DNA from: Schumannella sp. 10F1B-5-1 | Lineage (GTDB): Bacteria > Actinomycetota > Actinomycetes > Actinomycetales > Microbacteriaceae | Reading direction: 5' to 3' | DNA length: 64,000 nt | Assembly: GCF_006517535.1 (NCBI RefSeq) | Contig: NZ_VHQH01000037.1 | Coordinates: 1 to 64,000 of the forward strand | Shown here: piece by piece, positions 1-8,018 of the stretch | Layout of the letters: each line of letters opens with the position of its first letter | How positions within the stretch are numbered: the stretch's first letter is position 1 | Program-made: the position numbers and the translations under genes | The notes under the pieces: generated by a model | Database searches by the model: none | What the model was told of the DNA's origin: nothing | What the model saw: the letters and a program-made list of their open reading frames with translations, nothing else

Positions 1-34
1 ACCTCGTGGGAGAGTAGGACACCGCCGGACTTCT
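1..34 (+). rRNA. rrf: 5S ribosomal RNA, 3' end only
   Basis: The first bases match the conserved 3' end of actinobacterial 5S rRNA (GTGGGAGAGTAGGACACCGC). They are followed at once by a strong terminator, as expected for the end of an rRNA operon. The rest of the gene lies outside the window, and the exact 3' end is estimated. Confidence 0.85.
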
Positions 35-40
35 TTCAGA

Positions 41-77
41 AGAAGCCCACCCGCAAGCCGGGTGGGCTTCTTCTGTT
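41..77 (+). terminator. Rho-independent terminator of the rRNA operon
   Basis: A perfect 12-bp stem (AGAAGCCCACCC at 41-52 with GGGTGGGCTTCT at 60-71) and a 7-base loop are followed by TCTGTTT. It lies directly behind the 5S rRNA end. Confidence 0.9.
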
Positions 78-127
78 TAATCAGCGCGCGCTGGGATTCA
101 TCGGCCTCCGCGGAGCGGGCTCTGGGA

Positions 128-166
128 GCCGCGGGCCGCGAGCCGCGAGCCGCGAGCCGCGAGCCG
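128..166. repeat. Short tandem repeat, 7-bp unit
   Basis: The unit GCCGCGA is repeated about five and a half times between the rRNA terminator and the 3' end of the MarR gene. The first copy has one change. No function is evident; replication slippage is the simplest origin. Confidence 0.8.
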
Positions 167-168
167 AT

Positions 169-615
169 TCAGCGGACGCGAAGCGCCACGATCATGCTCC
201 GCAGTGCGCGGAGTGCGCTCTCGCGTTGCTCGTCGCCTAGGCTGCCGAGCATCCGCAGTTCCACCGCACGGACCGCGGCGCTCGCCTCCATCAGGGCGGC
301 GCGACCGGAGTCGGTCAGCTGCGCCGGCTGGGTCTTGCCGACGTGCGCGTCCGTGGGCCGGGTGACGGCGCCGGCGCGCTCGAGCGACTGCAGCAGCACG
401 TTCATCGACTGCCGGGTGACGAAGGCGCCGCGCGCGAGCTCGGAGTTCGACATCCCGGGGCGCTGCGCGAGCAGTTCGAGGCACGAGTAATGCGTGATCG
501 TCATGCCGAGGGGGCGCAGGGCGTCCTCCATCGCGGCCCGCAGCGCGCTCGAGGCCTCCTTGAGTGCGTAGCCGAGCGAGTTCTCGAGGTCGATTCCCGC
601 ATCCGCAGCGTTCAT
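169..615 (-). CDS. MarR-family transcriptional regulator
   Basis: A small winged-helix repressor of about 148 residues, the usual MarR length. The central part reads as a MarR wHTH domain: a helix near MTITHYSCLELLAQRPGMS, a recognition helix near ARGAFVTRQSMNVLLQSL, then a wing. Long N- and C-terminal helices would form the dimer. It is divergent from a VOC (glyoxalase/dioxygenase superfamily) gene and separated by two perfect inverted repeats that look like its operators, so it probably represses both genes. An in-frame ATG at 634-636 would add seven residues. I prefer the ATG at 613-615 because the longer start puts coding sequence across an operator, but neither start has a clear ribosome binding site. 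The ligand is unknown. Confidence 0.85.
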   Translation of the reverse strand: MNAADAGIDLENSLGYALKEASSALRAAMEDALRPLGMTITHYSCLELLAQRPGMSNSELARGAFVTRQSMNVLLQSLERAGAVTRPTDAHVGKTQPAQLTDSGRAALMEASAAVRAVELRMLGSLGDEQRESALRALRSMIVALRVR

Positions 616-631
616 GTCAGGAGTCTGACAT
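614..631. promoter_or_regulatory. Probable MarR operator 1
   Basis: Perfect 7-bp inverted repeat ATGTCAG-GAGT-CTGACAT overlapping the start codon of the MarR gene. It shares the half-site TGTCA with operator 2. Confidence 0.6.
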
Positions 632-640
632 GACATGATT

Positions 641-658
641 GTGTCAACTAACTGACAC
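641..658. promoter_or_regulatory. Probable MarR operator 2
   Basis: Inverted repeat GTGTCA-N6-TGACAC in the divergent gap between the MarR and VOC genes. Its half-site TGTCA is shared with operator 1, 27 bp away centre to centre. Confidence 0.6.
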
Positions 659-674
659 GAATCGAAGGAGCATC

Positions 675-1043
675 ATGCCCGTCACCGGACCCGACTTCCT
701 CTCCCTGCAGGTGCGTGACCTCGACGCCGCGCAGGCTTTCTACGAGAAGTACCTCGGCCTCGTGCGCTCGCCGGCCGGGCCGCCGCATGCGGTGGTCTTC
801 GCGACGCAGCCGATCGCGTTCGCCTTGCGCGACCTGACCCCGGGTACCGACCTCGACGCCGTCGCGCAGCCTGGCATCGGCGCCGCCATCTGGATGCACG
901 CGAACGACGTGCAGAGCATCCACGACGCCCTGGTCGCCGACGGGCACATGATCGTCACCGCCCCGTTCGACGGCCCGTTCGGTCGCACCTTCGCCTTCGT
1001 CGACCTCGACGGCTACCAGGTGACGCTGCACGACCGCGCCTGA
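675..1043 (+). CDS. VOC-superfamily (glyoxalase/bleomycin-resistance-like) protein
   Basis: A 122-residue protein of one VOC module. It has the paired beta-alpha-beta-beta-beta pattern: FLSLQVRDLDAAQAFYEKYLGL at the start and FGRTFAFVDLDGYQVTLHD at the end. The terminal DLDGYQV segment matches the VOC motif that contributes metal or substrate ligands. The start at ATG 675 has a good ribosome binding site (GAAGGAG at 664-670); an upstream in-frame ATG would run through the operator. Divergence from a MarR gene suggests induction by a small molecule, possibly an antibiotic or a reactive aldehyde. The sequence alone does not tell whether it acts as an enzyme or only binds a ligand. Confidence 0.85.
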   Translation: MPVTGPDFLSLQVRDLDAAQAFYEKYLGLVRSPAGPPHAVVFATQPIAFALRDLTPGTDLDAVAQPGIGAAIWMHANDVQSIHDALVADGHMIVTAPFDGPFGRTFAFVDLDGYQVTLHDRA

Positions 1044-1087
1044 GGGCGTGAGTGCGTGACGGAGTGAGAGCGCGGCGCGGGAGGCCG

Positions 1088-2038
1088 TCAGGGCTTCTTC
1101 GGCGCCGGCATCTCGCGCACGGTGCCGGTGCGCTTCGCGATCGCGATGACGCGTCCCGGTCCGAGCAGGAACCAGGCGCCGACGACCAGCAGCAGTGACA
1201 CGACGAAGACGATCAGCCCGACGGCGTCGTCGGCGTCGCGGGCGGCGTACATCGTGTTGAGGTTGCGCAGCGCCCCCGTCGTCATCACGAGCCCGACGTG
1301 CACGATCGTGAACGCGACGAAGTACCAGAGCACGAGAGCGTGCACCCGGCGGGCGAACAGATCGCCGAGGATGCCGGTCGCCCGCTTCCAGCTCGCCGGC
1401 CAGCCGGGCGAGAGGCGCAGGCCGGTCAGCAGCGCCAGCGGCGCGGCCAGGAACACCGTCGCGAAGTAGCTGAGCTGCTGCAGGCTGTTGTAGTTCGTCC
1501 AGCCGTGGTGCGCTGGCCAGTCGAGCGAGAGGTACTGCACGCCCGCCGACAAGGCGTTCGGCACCACATCCCAGCTCAGCGGCACGACGCGCATCCACTG
1601 GCCCGTCGCGAAGAGCAGCACGACGAAGACGAGGCCGTTCAGCACGAACAGCGAGTCGACGACCAGGTGCCACCAGACATGGATGCTGAGGCGCCCCGGC
1701 TTGCCTTTGAGTTTCGGGAAGCGCTCCGGGTCGCGGGTCCAGAACGCGGGAGGTCGCTGCTTCGCGCGGATGCGGAGCCCCGACGTCACGATGAACAGCA
1801 GGAAGAAGGCGTTGAGCCCGTGCGACCAGTTGAGCCAGGCCGGGAATCCGACCGGGGTGCCGGCGGCGGGCTCGACCTCGCCGGGGAACGCGGAGAGGAA
1901 CGACGCGCCGGCGTCGGTGCCGCGCCACCAGCGCGCCACGACGATCGCGACGATCAGCACGACGAGCGCCGCCGCGGCCGTGATCACGACCGTGCGGACC
2001 GGCCAGCCGAGAACACGGCGGGGCTCGGGGTGACTCAC
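1088..2038 (-). CDS. Membrane cytochrome b/b6-type protein
   Basis: A 316-residue integral membrane protein with about six hydrophobic segments, near residues 14-36, 73-90, 125-145, 190-210, 232-255 and 273-293. Histidines at or near helix ends (73, 120, 124, 233, 247) are placed as in the di-heme cytochrome b subunits of the b561/formate dehydrogenase gamma group. In those families this subunit passes electrons between quinones and a partner oxidoreductase. No partner gene (for example a molybdopterin enzyme) is adjacent, so the redox partner is unknown. The GTG start at 2036-2038 follows GGGGGC, a plausible ribosome binding site. The frame stays open far upstream, but that part lacks membrane-protein character and reaches into the deoC leader. 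Confidence 0.75.
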   Translation of the reverse strand: MSHPEPRRVLGWPVRTVVITAAAALVVLIVAIVVARWWRGTDAGASFLSAFPGEVEPAAGTPVGFPAWLNWSHGLNAFFLLFIVTSGLRIRAKQRPPAFWTRDPERFPKLKGKPGRLSIHVWWHLVVDSLFVLNGLVFVVLLFATGQWMRVVPLSWDVVPNALSAGVQYLSLDWPAHHGWTNYNSLQQLSYFATVFLAAPLALLTGLRLSPGWPASWKRATGILGDLFARRVHALVLWYFVAFTIVHVGLVMTTGALRNLNTMYAARDADDAVGLIVFVVSLLLVVGAWFLLGPGRVIAIAKRTGTVREMPAPKKP

Positions 2039-2234
2039 GCCCCCGAATCTACCGGGCCGCGCGGGCTCTCCCGATCCGATCAGGGCTTCCGGCGTCGCCG
2101 GCCGTCGGTGTCGCCGCCCGGCGGGGTCGGCGACTCGCGCGTCGCCGGCCCATGGCATCCTGGAAGGCGGAGGCCGCGCTGCCGCGGCTCCGCACCGAGC
2201 GGCACACCACCGCTCGAAGAGAGGGAGAGCATCC

Positions 2235-3242
2235 ATGACCCTGGAGCGAGCCGTCGCCCCCGCGCAGCGGGCGGTCGACATCCTCGGCGGCGACGTCAGC
2301 GAATCGGCCCTGAAGGGCTACCTCGAGGGCCTGCCCGGTGTGGATGCGGTGGGCCTCGAGCAGCGGGCCGCCGGCCTCGGCACCCGCTCGATCAAGACCA
2401 GCTCGAAGGCGTGGGCGCTCGACCGCATCATCGAGCTCATCGACCTGACGACGCTCGAGGGCGCCGACACCCCGGGCAAGGTGCGCTCGCTCGTCGCGAA
2501 GGCGCTGGTGCCCGACGCGAGCGACCTGACGACGCCGCGCGTCGCCGCGGTGTGCGTGTACGGCGACATGGTGCCGCACGCGGTCGAGGCGCTCGGCGCC
2601 GCGCACGGCGACCCCGACCAGGGACTCGTGAGCGTCGCGGCGGTGGCGACGGCGTTCCCGAGCGGCCGCGCATCCCGTGCGGTGAAGCTGGCCGACACCC
2701 GGGATGCGGTGGCCGCGGGCGCCGACGAGATCGACATGGTCATCGATCGCGGTGCGTTCCTCTCGGGGCGCTGGGGCCAGGTCTTCGACGAGATCGTCGC
2801 GGTGAAGGACGCCTGCCGCAAGGCGGACGGCGGCTACGCGCACCTCAAGGTGATCCTCGAGACCGGCGAGCTCAACACCTACGACAACGTGCGCCGCGCC
2901 TCCGTGCTGGCGATCCTCGCGGGCGGCGACTTCATCAAGACCTCGACCGGCAAGGTCAGCCCGGCGGCGACGCTGCCGGTCACGCTGCTCATGCTCGAGA
3001 CCGTGCGCGACTGGCACCGCTGGACGGGCGAGAAGATCGGCGTGAAGCCGGCCGGCGGCATCCGCACCTCGAAGGATGCGATCAAGTACCTCGTGACGGT
3101 CGCCGAGACGCTGGGGGAGGAGTGGCTGGTGCCGCACCTGTTCCGCTACGGGGCGTCGTCGCTGCTGAACGACGTGCTGCTGCAGCGGCAGAAGCTCACG
3201 ACGGGCCGCTACAGCGGGCCGAGCTACGTGACGATCGACTGA
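2235..3242 (+). CDS. deoC: Deoxyribose-phosphate aldolase
   Basis: Cleaves 2-deoxy-D-ribose 5-phosphate to glyceraldehyde 3-phosphate and acetaldehyde in deoxynucleoside catabolism (cytoplasm). The catalytic set is present: D167 in EIDMVID, the Schiff-base K235 in DFIKTSTGK, and K271 in VKPAGGIRT. At 335 residues it is the long actinobacterial form, with roughly 70 residues before the barrel core that the 220-260 residue enzymes lack. The start has a purine-rich ribosome binding site (AGAGGGAGAG) before ATG 2235. The two aldehyde dehydrogenase-family genes directly downstream fit disposal of the acetaldehyde product. Confidence 0.93.
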   Translation: MTLERAVAPAQRAVDILGGDVSESALKGYLEGLPGVDAVGLEQRAAGLGTRSIKTSSKAWALDRIIELIDLTTLEGADTPGKVRSLVAKALVPDASDLTTPRVAAVCVYGDMVPHAVEALGAAHGDPDQGLVSVAAVATAFPSGRASRAVKLADTRDAVAAGADEIDMVIDRGAFLSGRWGQVFDEIVAVKDACRKADGGYAHLKVILETGELNTYDNVRRASVLAILAGGDFIKTSTGKVSPAATLPVTLLMLETVRDWHRWTGEKIGVKPAGGIRTSKDAIKYLVTVAETLGEEWLVPHLFRYGASSLLNDVLLQRQKLTTGRYSGPSYVTID

Positions 3243-3288
3243 CCGGCTCGCGACGACGCGACGACTGACGACGCAGAACAGGAACACC

Positions 3289-4899
3289 ATGAGCTTTCTC
3301 GAATACGCCCCGGCGCCGGAGTCGACGTCGGTCCTGAAGCTGAAAGACGCCTACGGCCTCTTCATCGACGGCGAGTTCGTCGGCGGCGGCGGCGCCGCCT
3401 TCGACACGATCTCGCCGGCGACGGGCCGACGCATCGCGACCGTCGCGACGGCGGATGCGGGCGACATCGACCGCGCGGTCGCCGCCGCCCGGCGCGCCTA
3501 CGACGGCACCTGGTCGCGCCTCAGCGGGCGCGACCGCGGCAAGTACCTGTTCCGCATCGCGCGGCTCGTGCAGGAGCGCGCCCGCGAGCTCGCGGTGGCC
3601 GAGAGCCTCGACAACGGCAAGCCGATCAAGGAGACCCGCGACTTCGACATCCCGACCGTCGCGGCCTGGTTCTTCTACTACGCGGGCTGGGCCGACAAGC
3701 TCGACCACGCGGGCCTCGGGCCGGCGCCGCGCTCGCTCGGCGTGGCCGCGCAGGTGATCCCGTGGAACTTCCCGCTGATGATGCTGGCCTGGAAGATCGC
3801 GCCGGCTCTCGCCGCGGGCAACACGGTCGTGATCAAGCCGGCCGAGACGACGCCGCTGACGGCGCTGATCTTCGCCGAGATCCTGCAGCAGGCCGACCTG
3901 CCGGCGGGTGTCGTCAACATCGTCACGGGTGCGGGTGAGACCGGCGCGGCTCTGGTCGCGCATCCCGGTGTCGACAAGGTCGCCTTCACCGGCTCGACCG
4001 CCGTCGGCAAGCGCATCGCCCAGACGATCGCCGGCCAGGGCAAGAAGCTCACGCTCGAGCTCGGCGGCAAGGGCGCGAACATCGTCTTCGACGACGCGCC
4101 GCTCGAGCAGGCGATCGAGGGCATCGTCAACGGCATCTTCTTCAACCAGGGGCAGGTGTGCTGCGCGGGCAGCCGCCTGCTCGTGCAGGAGAGCGTGCAC
4201 GACGAGGTCGTCGAGCGACTGCGCGAGCGGATGCGCACGCTGCGCGTCGGCGACCCGCTCGACAAGAACACCGACGTCGGCGCGATCAACTCGGCCGAGC
4301 AGCTGCAGCGCATCACGGCGCTGACCGAGGCGGGGATCGCCGAGGGCGCCGAGGCGTGGAGCCCCGACTGCGAGCTGCCGAGCGAGGGATTCTGGTTCCG
4401 CCCGACGCTGCTGACCAACGTCGCGACCTCGAACACGGTCGCCCGTGACGAGATCTTCGGACCCGTGCTGTCGATCCTGACCTTCCGCACGCCCGCCGAG
4501 GCGGTCGCGAAGGCGAACAACTCGCCCTACGGTCTCTCGGCAGGGATCTGGAGCGAGAAGGGATCGCGCACCCTGGCGCTCGCCGACAAGCTCAAGGCCG
4601 GCGTGATCTGGTCGAACACCTTCAACAAGTTCGACCCGGCGTCGCCGTTCGGCGGCTACAAGGAGTCGGGCTACGGCCGCGAGGGCGGCCGCCAGGGCAT
4701 CGGCGCCTACCTGCAGGCGGCGGATGCTCCGGCTCCGGCGCGGTCGCAGGCGGCGCTGGATGCGGCATCCGGCGCGACCACGACGGCCCGGCCCGCGGTG
4801 AAGCGCGCGGCGAAGGCGGTCGCGAAGACCGTGACCAAGCCGGCCGCGAAGGCCGCCGCCAAGCCCGCGAAGACCTCGACTCGGAAGGCCGCGAAGTGA
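3289..4899 (+). CDS. Aldehyde dehydrogenase with basic, histone-like tail
   Basis: NAD(P)-dependent aldehyde dehydrogenase of 536 residues. The active site is complete: the nucleophile C291 in GQVCCAGSR, the general base E257 in LELGGK, the NAD-binding FTGSTAVGK segment, and the PWNFP loop. It follows deoC by 46 bp and overlaps the next gene by 4 bp, so oxidation of deoC-derived acetaldehyde is a reasonable role. The oddity is the C-terminus. After the normal end of the fold (about residue 480) come some 50 residues rich in Ala, Lys, Pro and Thr, with Lys every third or fourth position (for example KAVAKTVTKPAAKAAAK). This resembles the tails of mycobacterial HupB or histone H1. The function of the tail is unknown. 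Confidence 0.9.
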   Translation: MSFLEYAPAPESTSVLKLKDAYGLFIDGEFVGGGGAAFDTISPATGRRIATVATADAGDIDRAVAAARRAYDGTWSRLSGRDRGKYLFRIARLVQERARELAVAESLDNGKPIKETRDFDIPTVAAWFFYYAGWADKLDHAGLGPAPRSLGVAAQVIPWNFPLMMLAWKIAPALAAGNTVVIKPAETTPLTALIFAEILQQADLPAGVVNIVTGAGETGAALVAHPGVDKVAFTGSTAVGKRIAQTIAGQGKKLTLELGGKGANIVFDDAPLEQAIEGIVNGIFFNQGQVCCAGSRLLVQESVHDEVVERLRERMRTLRVGDPLDKNTDVGAINSAEQLQRITALTEAGIAEGAEAWSPDCELPSEGFWFRPTLLTNVATSNTVARDEIFGPVLSILTFRTPAEAVAKANNSPYGLSAGIWSEKGSRTLALADKLKAGVIWSNTFNKFDPASPFGGYKESGYGREGGRQGIGAYLQAADAPAPARSQAALDAASGATTTARPAVKRAAKAVAKTVTKPAAKAAAKPAKTSTRKAAK

Positions 4900-5756
4900 C
4901 CCGTCTCACCGTGCCCAAGACCTACAAGCTCTACCTCGGCGGCAAGTTCCCGCGCAGCGAGTCGGGCCGCACTTACGAGGTCGCGACGCCGGCGGGGGAG
5001 TTCCTCGCCAACGCCTCGCTCGCCTCGCGGAAAGACGCGCGGGATGCGGTTGTCGCCGCGCGCGGCGCGACCGGCGGCTGGGCCGGTGCGACCGCCTACA
5101 ACCGCGGCCAGGTGCTCTACCGGGTCGCCGAGGTGCTCGAGGGCCGTCACGCGCAGTTCGTCGACGAGATCGTCGCGCAGGAGGGCGTCTCGCGCGCCGC
5201 GGCGACGGCGCAGGTCGACGAGGCCATCGACCGGTGGGTCTGGTACGCGGGCTGGTGCGACAAGTACGCCCAGGTCGCCGGCAACGCCAACCCGGTCGCC
5301 GGCCCGTACTTCAACATCTCGGCGCCCGAGCCGACGGGCGTCGTCGCCGTGATCGCCCCGCAGGACTCGTCGCTGCTCGGCCTGGTCAGCGCGGTCGCCC
5401 CGGCCCTCGTGACCGGCAACACGGTCGTCGTCGTGGCGAGCGAGCGCTTCCCGCTCTCGGCGATCAGCCTGGGCGAGGTGCTCGCGACGAGCGACGTGCC
5501 CGGCGGCGTCGTCAACGTGCTGACGGGCTCGCCGGCCGAGATCGCGCCGTGGCTCGCCTCTCACCAGGACGTGGATGCGCTCGACCTGGTCGGCGCGGGC
5601 GAGCTCGACTGGCCCGCGCTCGAGCAGGCGGCCGCCGAGAGCGTCACGCGCGTCTCCTGGCCCGAGCAGGGTCCGGATGCGGCGACGCCGTCGATCGAGC
5701 GGATCCGCGCGTTCACCGAGACGAAGACCGTGTGGCACACAAAGTCGCTGCTCTGA
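4896..5756 (+). CDS. Aldehyde dehydrogenase-family protein lacking the catalytic half
   Basis: 286 residues that align with the N-terminal NAD-binding half of aldehyde dehydrogenases (YKLYLGGKFPRSESGRTYEV, then TGVVAVIAPQDSSLLGL, then TGNTVVVVASERFPLSA and GGVVNVLTG). It ends before the domain that carries the catalytic Cys; no GQxC segment follows. GTG 4896 overlaps the stop of the preceding complete aldehyde dehydrogenase by 4 bp (GTGA), so the two are translationally coupled. There is no frameshift remnant of a second half after the stop at 5756. It therefore looks like a stable paired subunit or regulator of the full-length enzyme, not decay; this is inference. Confidence 0.8.
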   Translation: MTRLTVPKTYKLYLGGKFPRSESGRTYEVATPAGEFLANASLASRKDARDAVVAARGATGGWAGATAYNRGQVLYRVAEVLEGRHAQFVDEIVAQEGVSRAAATAQVDEAIDRWVWYAGWCDKYAQVAGNANPVAGPYFNISAPEPTGVVAVIAPQDSSLLGLVSAVAPALVTGNTVVVVASERFPLSAISLGEVLATSDVPGGVVNVLTGSPAEIAPWLASHQDVDALDLVGAGELDWPALEQAAAESVTRVSWPEQGPDAATPSIERIRAFTETKTVWHTKSLL

Positions 5757-5932
5757 GTCGCTGACCTGCCGCGCCGCCGGCCTGGGCTGCAGGCCTGGCC
5801 TGCCGGCCTGCGCTGCCGGTCAGGCTGGACCGGTGCCGTCCCCGCCGACGCGCCCGGGCATCCGGCCCGTGGTCGGCGGCGGCTCCGGCGTAGGGTAAAG
5901 TGATTCCTCGGCCCGGCTTGTTCCGGATGCCT

Positions 5933-6004
5933 TGGGGTATGGTGTAATTGGCAACACGGCGGTTTCTGGTACCGTTGTTCTTGGTTCGAGTCCAGGTACC
6001 CCAG
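5933..6004 (+). tRNA. tRNA-Gln (anticodon CTG)
   Basis: The acceptor stem TGGGGTA (5933-5939) pairs with TACCCCA (5997-6003). The anticodon loop TTCTGGT gives anticodon CTG, and the T loop is GGTTCGAGTCC. GCA follows in place of a full encoded CCA. A -10-like TAGGGT lies just upstream, near 5891, and a terminator follows. Confidence 0.95.
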
Positions 6005-6025
6005 CAAGTTCCAGCTCGAAGATCA

Positions 6026-6050
6026 CGGCCCCGACGGGGCCGTTTTTCTT
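6026..6050 (+). terminator. Rho-independent terminator after tRNA-Gln
   Basis: Perfect 7-bp stem CGGCCCC/GGGGCCG (6026-6032, 6036-6042) with a 3-base loop, followed by TTTTTCTTT. Confidence 0.92.
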
Positions 6051-6123
6051 TGCCCGGATTCCGGTCCGGCATCCGACATCGGCGGCGTGCCCGCGCGAGG
6101 CGGTCGCGTCTGCCAGGCTGGTG

Positions 6124-6939
6124 ATGATGTCGCCCGTGACCCCCGAGACTGCCGCGGTGTCGCCCGCGCGCCGCTGGATCGGCCTCCTGGCCGTCGGCCT
6201 GATCGGCGGTTTCCTGTCGGGGCTGTTCGGCGTCGGCGGCGGGATCGTCATGGTGCCGCTGCTCACGACCGTGCTCTGCTTCGACCAGCGCCGCGCGGCC
6301 GCGACCTCGCTCGCGGCGATCGTGCCGACCGCGATCGCGGGCACGATCAGCTACGGGATCGGCGGGCAGGTGCAGCTCGTCGGCGCCGCGCTGATCGGCG
6401 TCGGCGGCATCGTCGGCGCGCAGCTCGGCTCGCGACTGCTGCGCCGTCTGCCGCTCGGCTGGCTGCGCTGGCTCTTCGTGGCTCTCCTGGCGGTCGTCGC
6501 CGTGCGCACCCTGCTCGAGGTGCCCGCCCGCGGCGGCGAGCTCGCGATCACCCCGTTCAGCGCGCTCGGGCTGATCGCCGTCGGGCTCGTGATGGGCATC
6601 GCCTCGGGTCTCTTCGGCATCGGCGGCGGCATCCTGGTCGTGCCGGTGCTGATCGCGCTGTTCGGCGCGAACGACCTGCTGGCCAAAGGCACCTCGCTCG
6701 CGGCGATGATCCTCACCGCGCTGTCGGGCACGATCGCGAACGTGCGGGCGCACCTGGTGCGCCCGGTCGACGGGCTCGTCGTGGGCGTCGCCGCGGTGGC
6801 AGCGTCGTTCCCCGGCGTCGCACTCGCCTTCGGACTGCCGCCTCTCGTCGCGAACCTGCTGTTCGCGGTGCTCGTCGCCGTGTCGGCGGCGCAGATCGTG
6901 ATCGCGGCGCTGCGCGATCGGCGTCGACGCCGATCCTGA
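6124..6939 (+). CDS. TauE/SafE-family membrane transporter
   Basis: About 271 residues and eight hydrophobic segments. Two internally repeated halves each carry the family signature: GFLSGLFGVGGGIVMVPLL near residue 25 and GIASGLFGIGGGILVVPVL near residue 160. The family exports sulfite, sulfoacetate or other small organic anions; the substrate here cannot be read. The frame is open back into tRNA-Gln, so the real start must lie after the terminator. ATG 6124 or ATG 6127 is the first choice, with only a weak AGG upstream. It stands alone, with no sulfur-metabolism gene beside it. Confidence 0.88.
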   Translation: MMSPVTPETAAVSPARRWIGLLAVGLIGGFLSGLFGVGGGIVMVPLLTTVLCFDQRRAAATSLAAIVPTAIAGTISYGIGGQVQLVGAALIGVGGIVGAQLGSRLLRRLPLGWLRWLFVALLAVVAVRTLLEVPARGGELAITPFSALGLIAVGLVMGIASGLFGIGGGILVVPVLIALFGANDLLAKGTSLAAMILTALSGTIANVRAHLVRPVDGLVVGVAAVAASFPGVALAFGLPPLVANLLFAVLVAVSAAQIVIAALRDRRRRRS

Positions 6940-6994
6940 GGCGCGACGTCGACCGGGGGTCGACCGGCGACGTCGCCGGCTCGTCAGCGGGCCG

Positions 6995-7933
6995 TCAGCC
7001 GACGGTGACCGCGTCGAAGCCCGACGCGATCCGCACGGCCAGCGAGTCGGGCGCGTCCGTCGAGTAGGCGAGGCGGAAGGTCGCGCTCTCGCCGGGCTCG
7101 ACGACGCCGGTGCGGCCGGCGCTGAGGCCGAGGGCGCTGTCGATGATCGGCGTCGTCGCGGCGCCGCCCGCCGAGGCCGAGATGACCAGGTCGAGCTCGG
7201 TGCTCTTCGAGCCGGTGTTCGTCGCCGTGACGGTCACGACGCGCTGCGCCGACTGCTCGTCGCCGCTCGCGCGCCGCGAGGGCTCGAACTCCGCCGGGGC
7301 CGACACGGTGACGTCGAAGTCGCCCACGTGCACGGTCTGCCCGAAGACGGGCGCGGCCGGGGCGTCGGCGCCCGCGCCGGCATCGGTGATCGAGGCGGCG
7401 CTGCGTCCGGTGTCGGCGAGGGCCGCATCCGCCGCGATCGGCGCCGAGGTGTAGCCGAAGATCGCCGCGAGCGCGATCGCCGAGAACGAGAGGGTCGCGC
7501 CGAACAGGGCGACGGCCTCGCCGCGTCCGCGTCGGCGCGAGAGCACGATGAGGCCCGCGATGATGCCGACGAAGCCGGCGCCGGCCGCGACGTAGGTCGC
7601 GCCCTGCATCGCCGAGAACGCGGCGGCCGCGATGCCCAGTGTGAGCGAGAGCGTCGCGAAGACGATCGCGGCCGGTCCGTTGGAGCGGGCGTCGGAGTCG
7701 GAGACCGCGTCGGCGAGAGCGGAGCCGTCGGCCGGCGTGAGCGGCGCATCCGGGGTCGACCCGAGCACCAGACCCGCCGCGCCGCCGTTCGCGTGCGCGA
7801 GGGCCGAGACGGGCGCGGCCTCGCCGGGCAGGGTCGCACCGCTGGGCACCACGACAGCCGGCCGCGCCGGTTCGAGCACCGACGCGACGACGGCGTCCAC
7901 CACGGATGCCAGGGTCGGGTCGGATGCGCTCAC
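6995..7933 (-). CDS. Hypothetical membrane protein with C-terminal extracellular domain
   Basis: 312 residues of unknown function. The first 85 residues are low-complexity and Ala/Pro-rich, probably cytoplasmic. Three hydrophobic helices follow (about residues 87-108, 113-132 and 140-162). The C-terminal 130 residues look like an extracellular beta-sandwich: VHVGDFDVTVSAPAEF, then RVVTVTATNTGSKSTELDLVI, and ESATFRLAYS. That pattern resembles DUF4352-type domains that follow a membrane anchor. The start is GTG (7931-7933). The nearest gene on the same strand, 85 bp downstream of nothing coupled to it, gives no functional context. Confidence 0.7.
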   Translation of the reverse strand: MSASDPTLASVVDAVVASVLEPARPAVVVPSGATLPGEAAPVSALAHANGGAAGLVLGSTPDAPLTPADGSALADAVSDSDARSNGPAAIVFATLSLTLGIAAAAFSAMQGATYVAAGAGFVGIIAGLIVLSRRRGRGEAVALFGATLSFSAIALAAIFGYTSAPIAADAALADTGRSAASITDAGAGADAPAAPVFGQTVHVGDFDVTVSAPAEFEPSRRASGDEQSAQRVVTVTATNTGSKSTELDLVISASAGGAATTPIIDSALGLSAGRTGVVEPGESATFRLAYSTDAPDSLAVRIASGFDAVTVG

Positions 7934-8018
7934 GGTGACACAGTGCGCCTCGCGCGCGGGGTATGAGCAGTCCCAGTTCGAGTGTGCCCCGTTGGGGGGC
8001 GCGTGCCGCGGGCCCGGG

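Noticed and set aside
128-166. Possible CRISPR-like repeat
   Set aside because: The unit is 7 bp with no spacers; a simple tandem repeat.
2041-2281. N-terminal extension of the cytochrome b-type protein
   Set aside because: The extra 81 residues are Arg/Pro-rich, overlap the deoC start, and lack the membrane-protein character of the rest.
5932-6123. Extended N-terminus of the TauE-like transporter
   Set aside because: It would begin inside tRNA-Gln and read through its terminator. The protein core starts near 6124.
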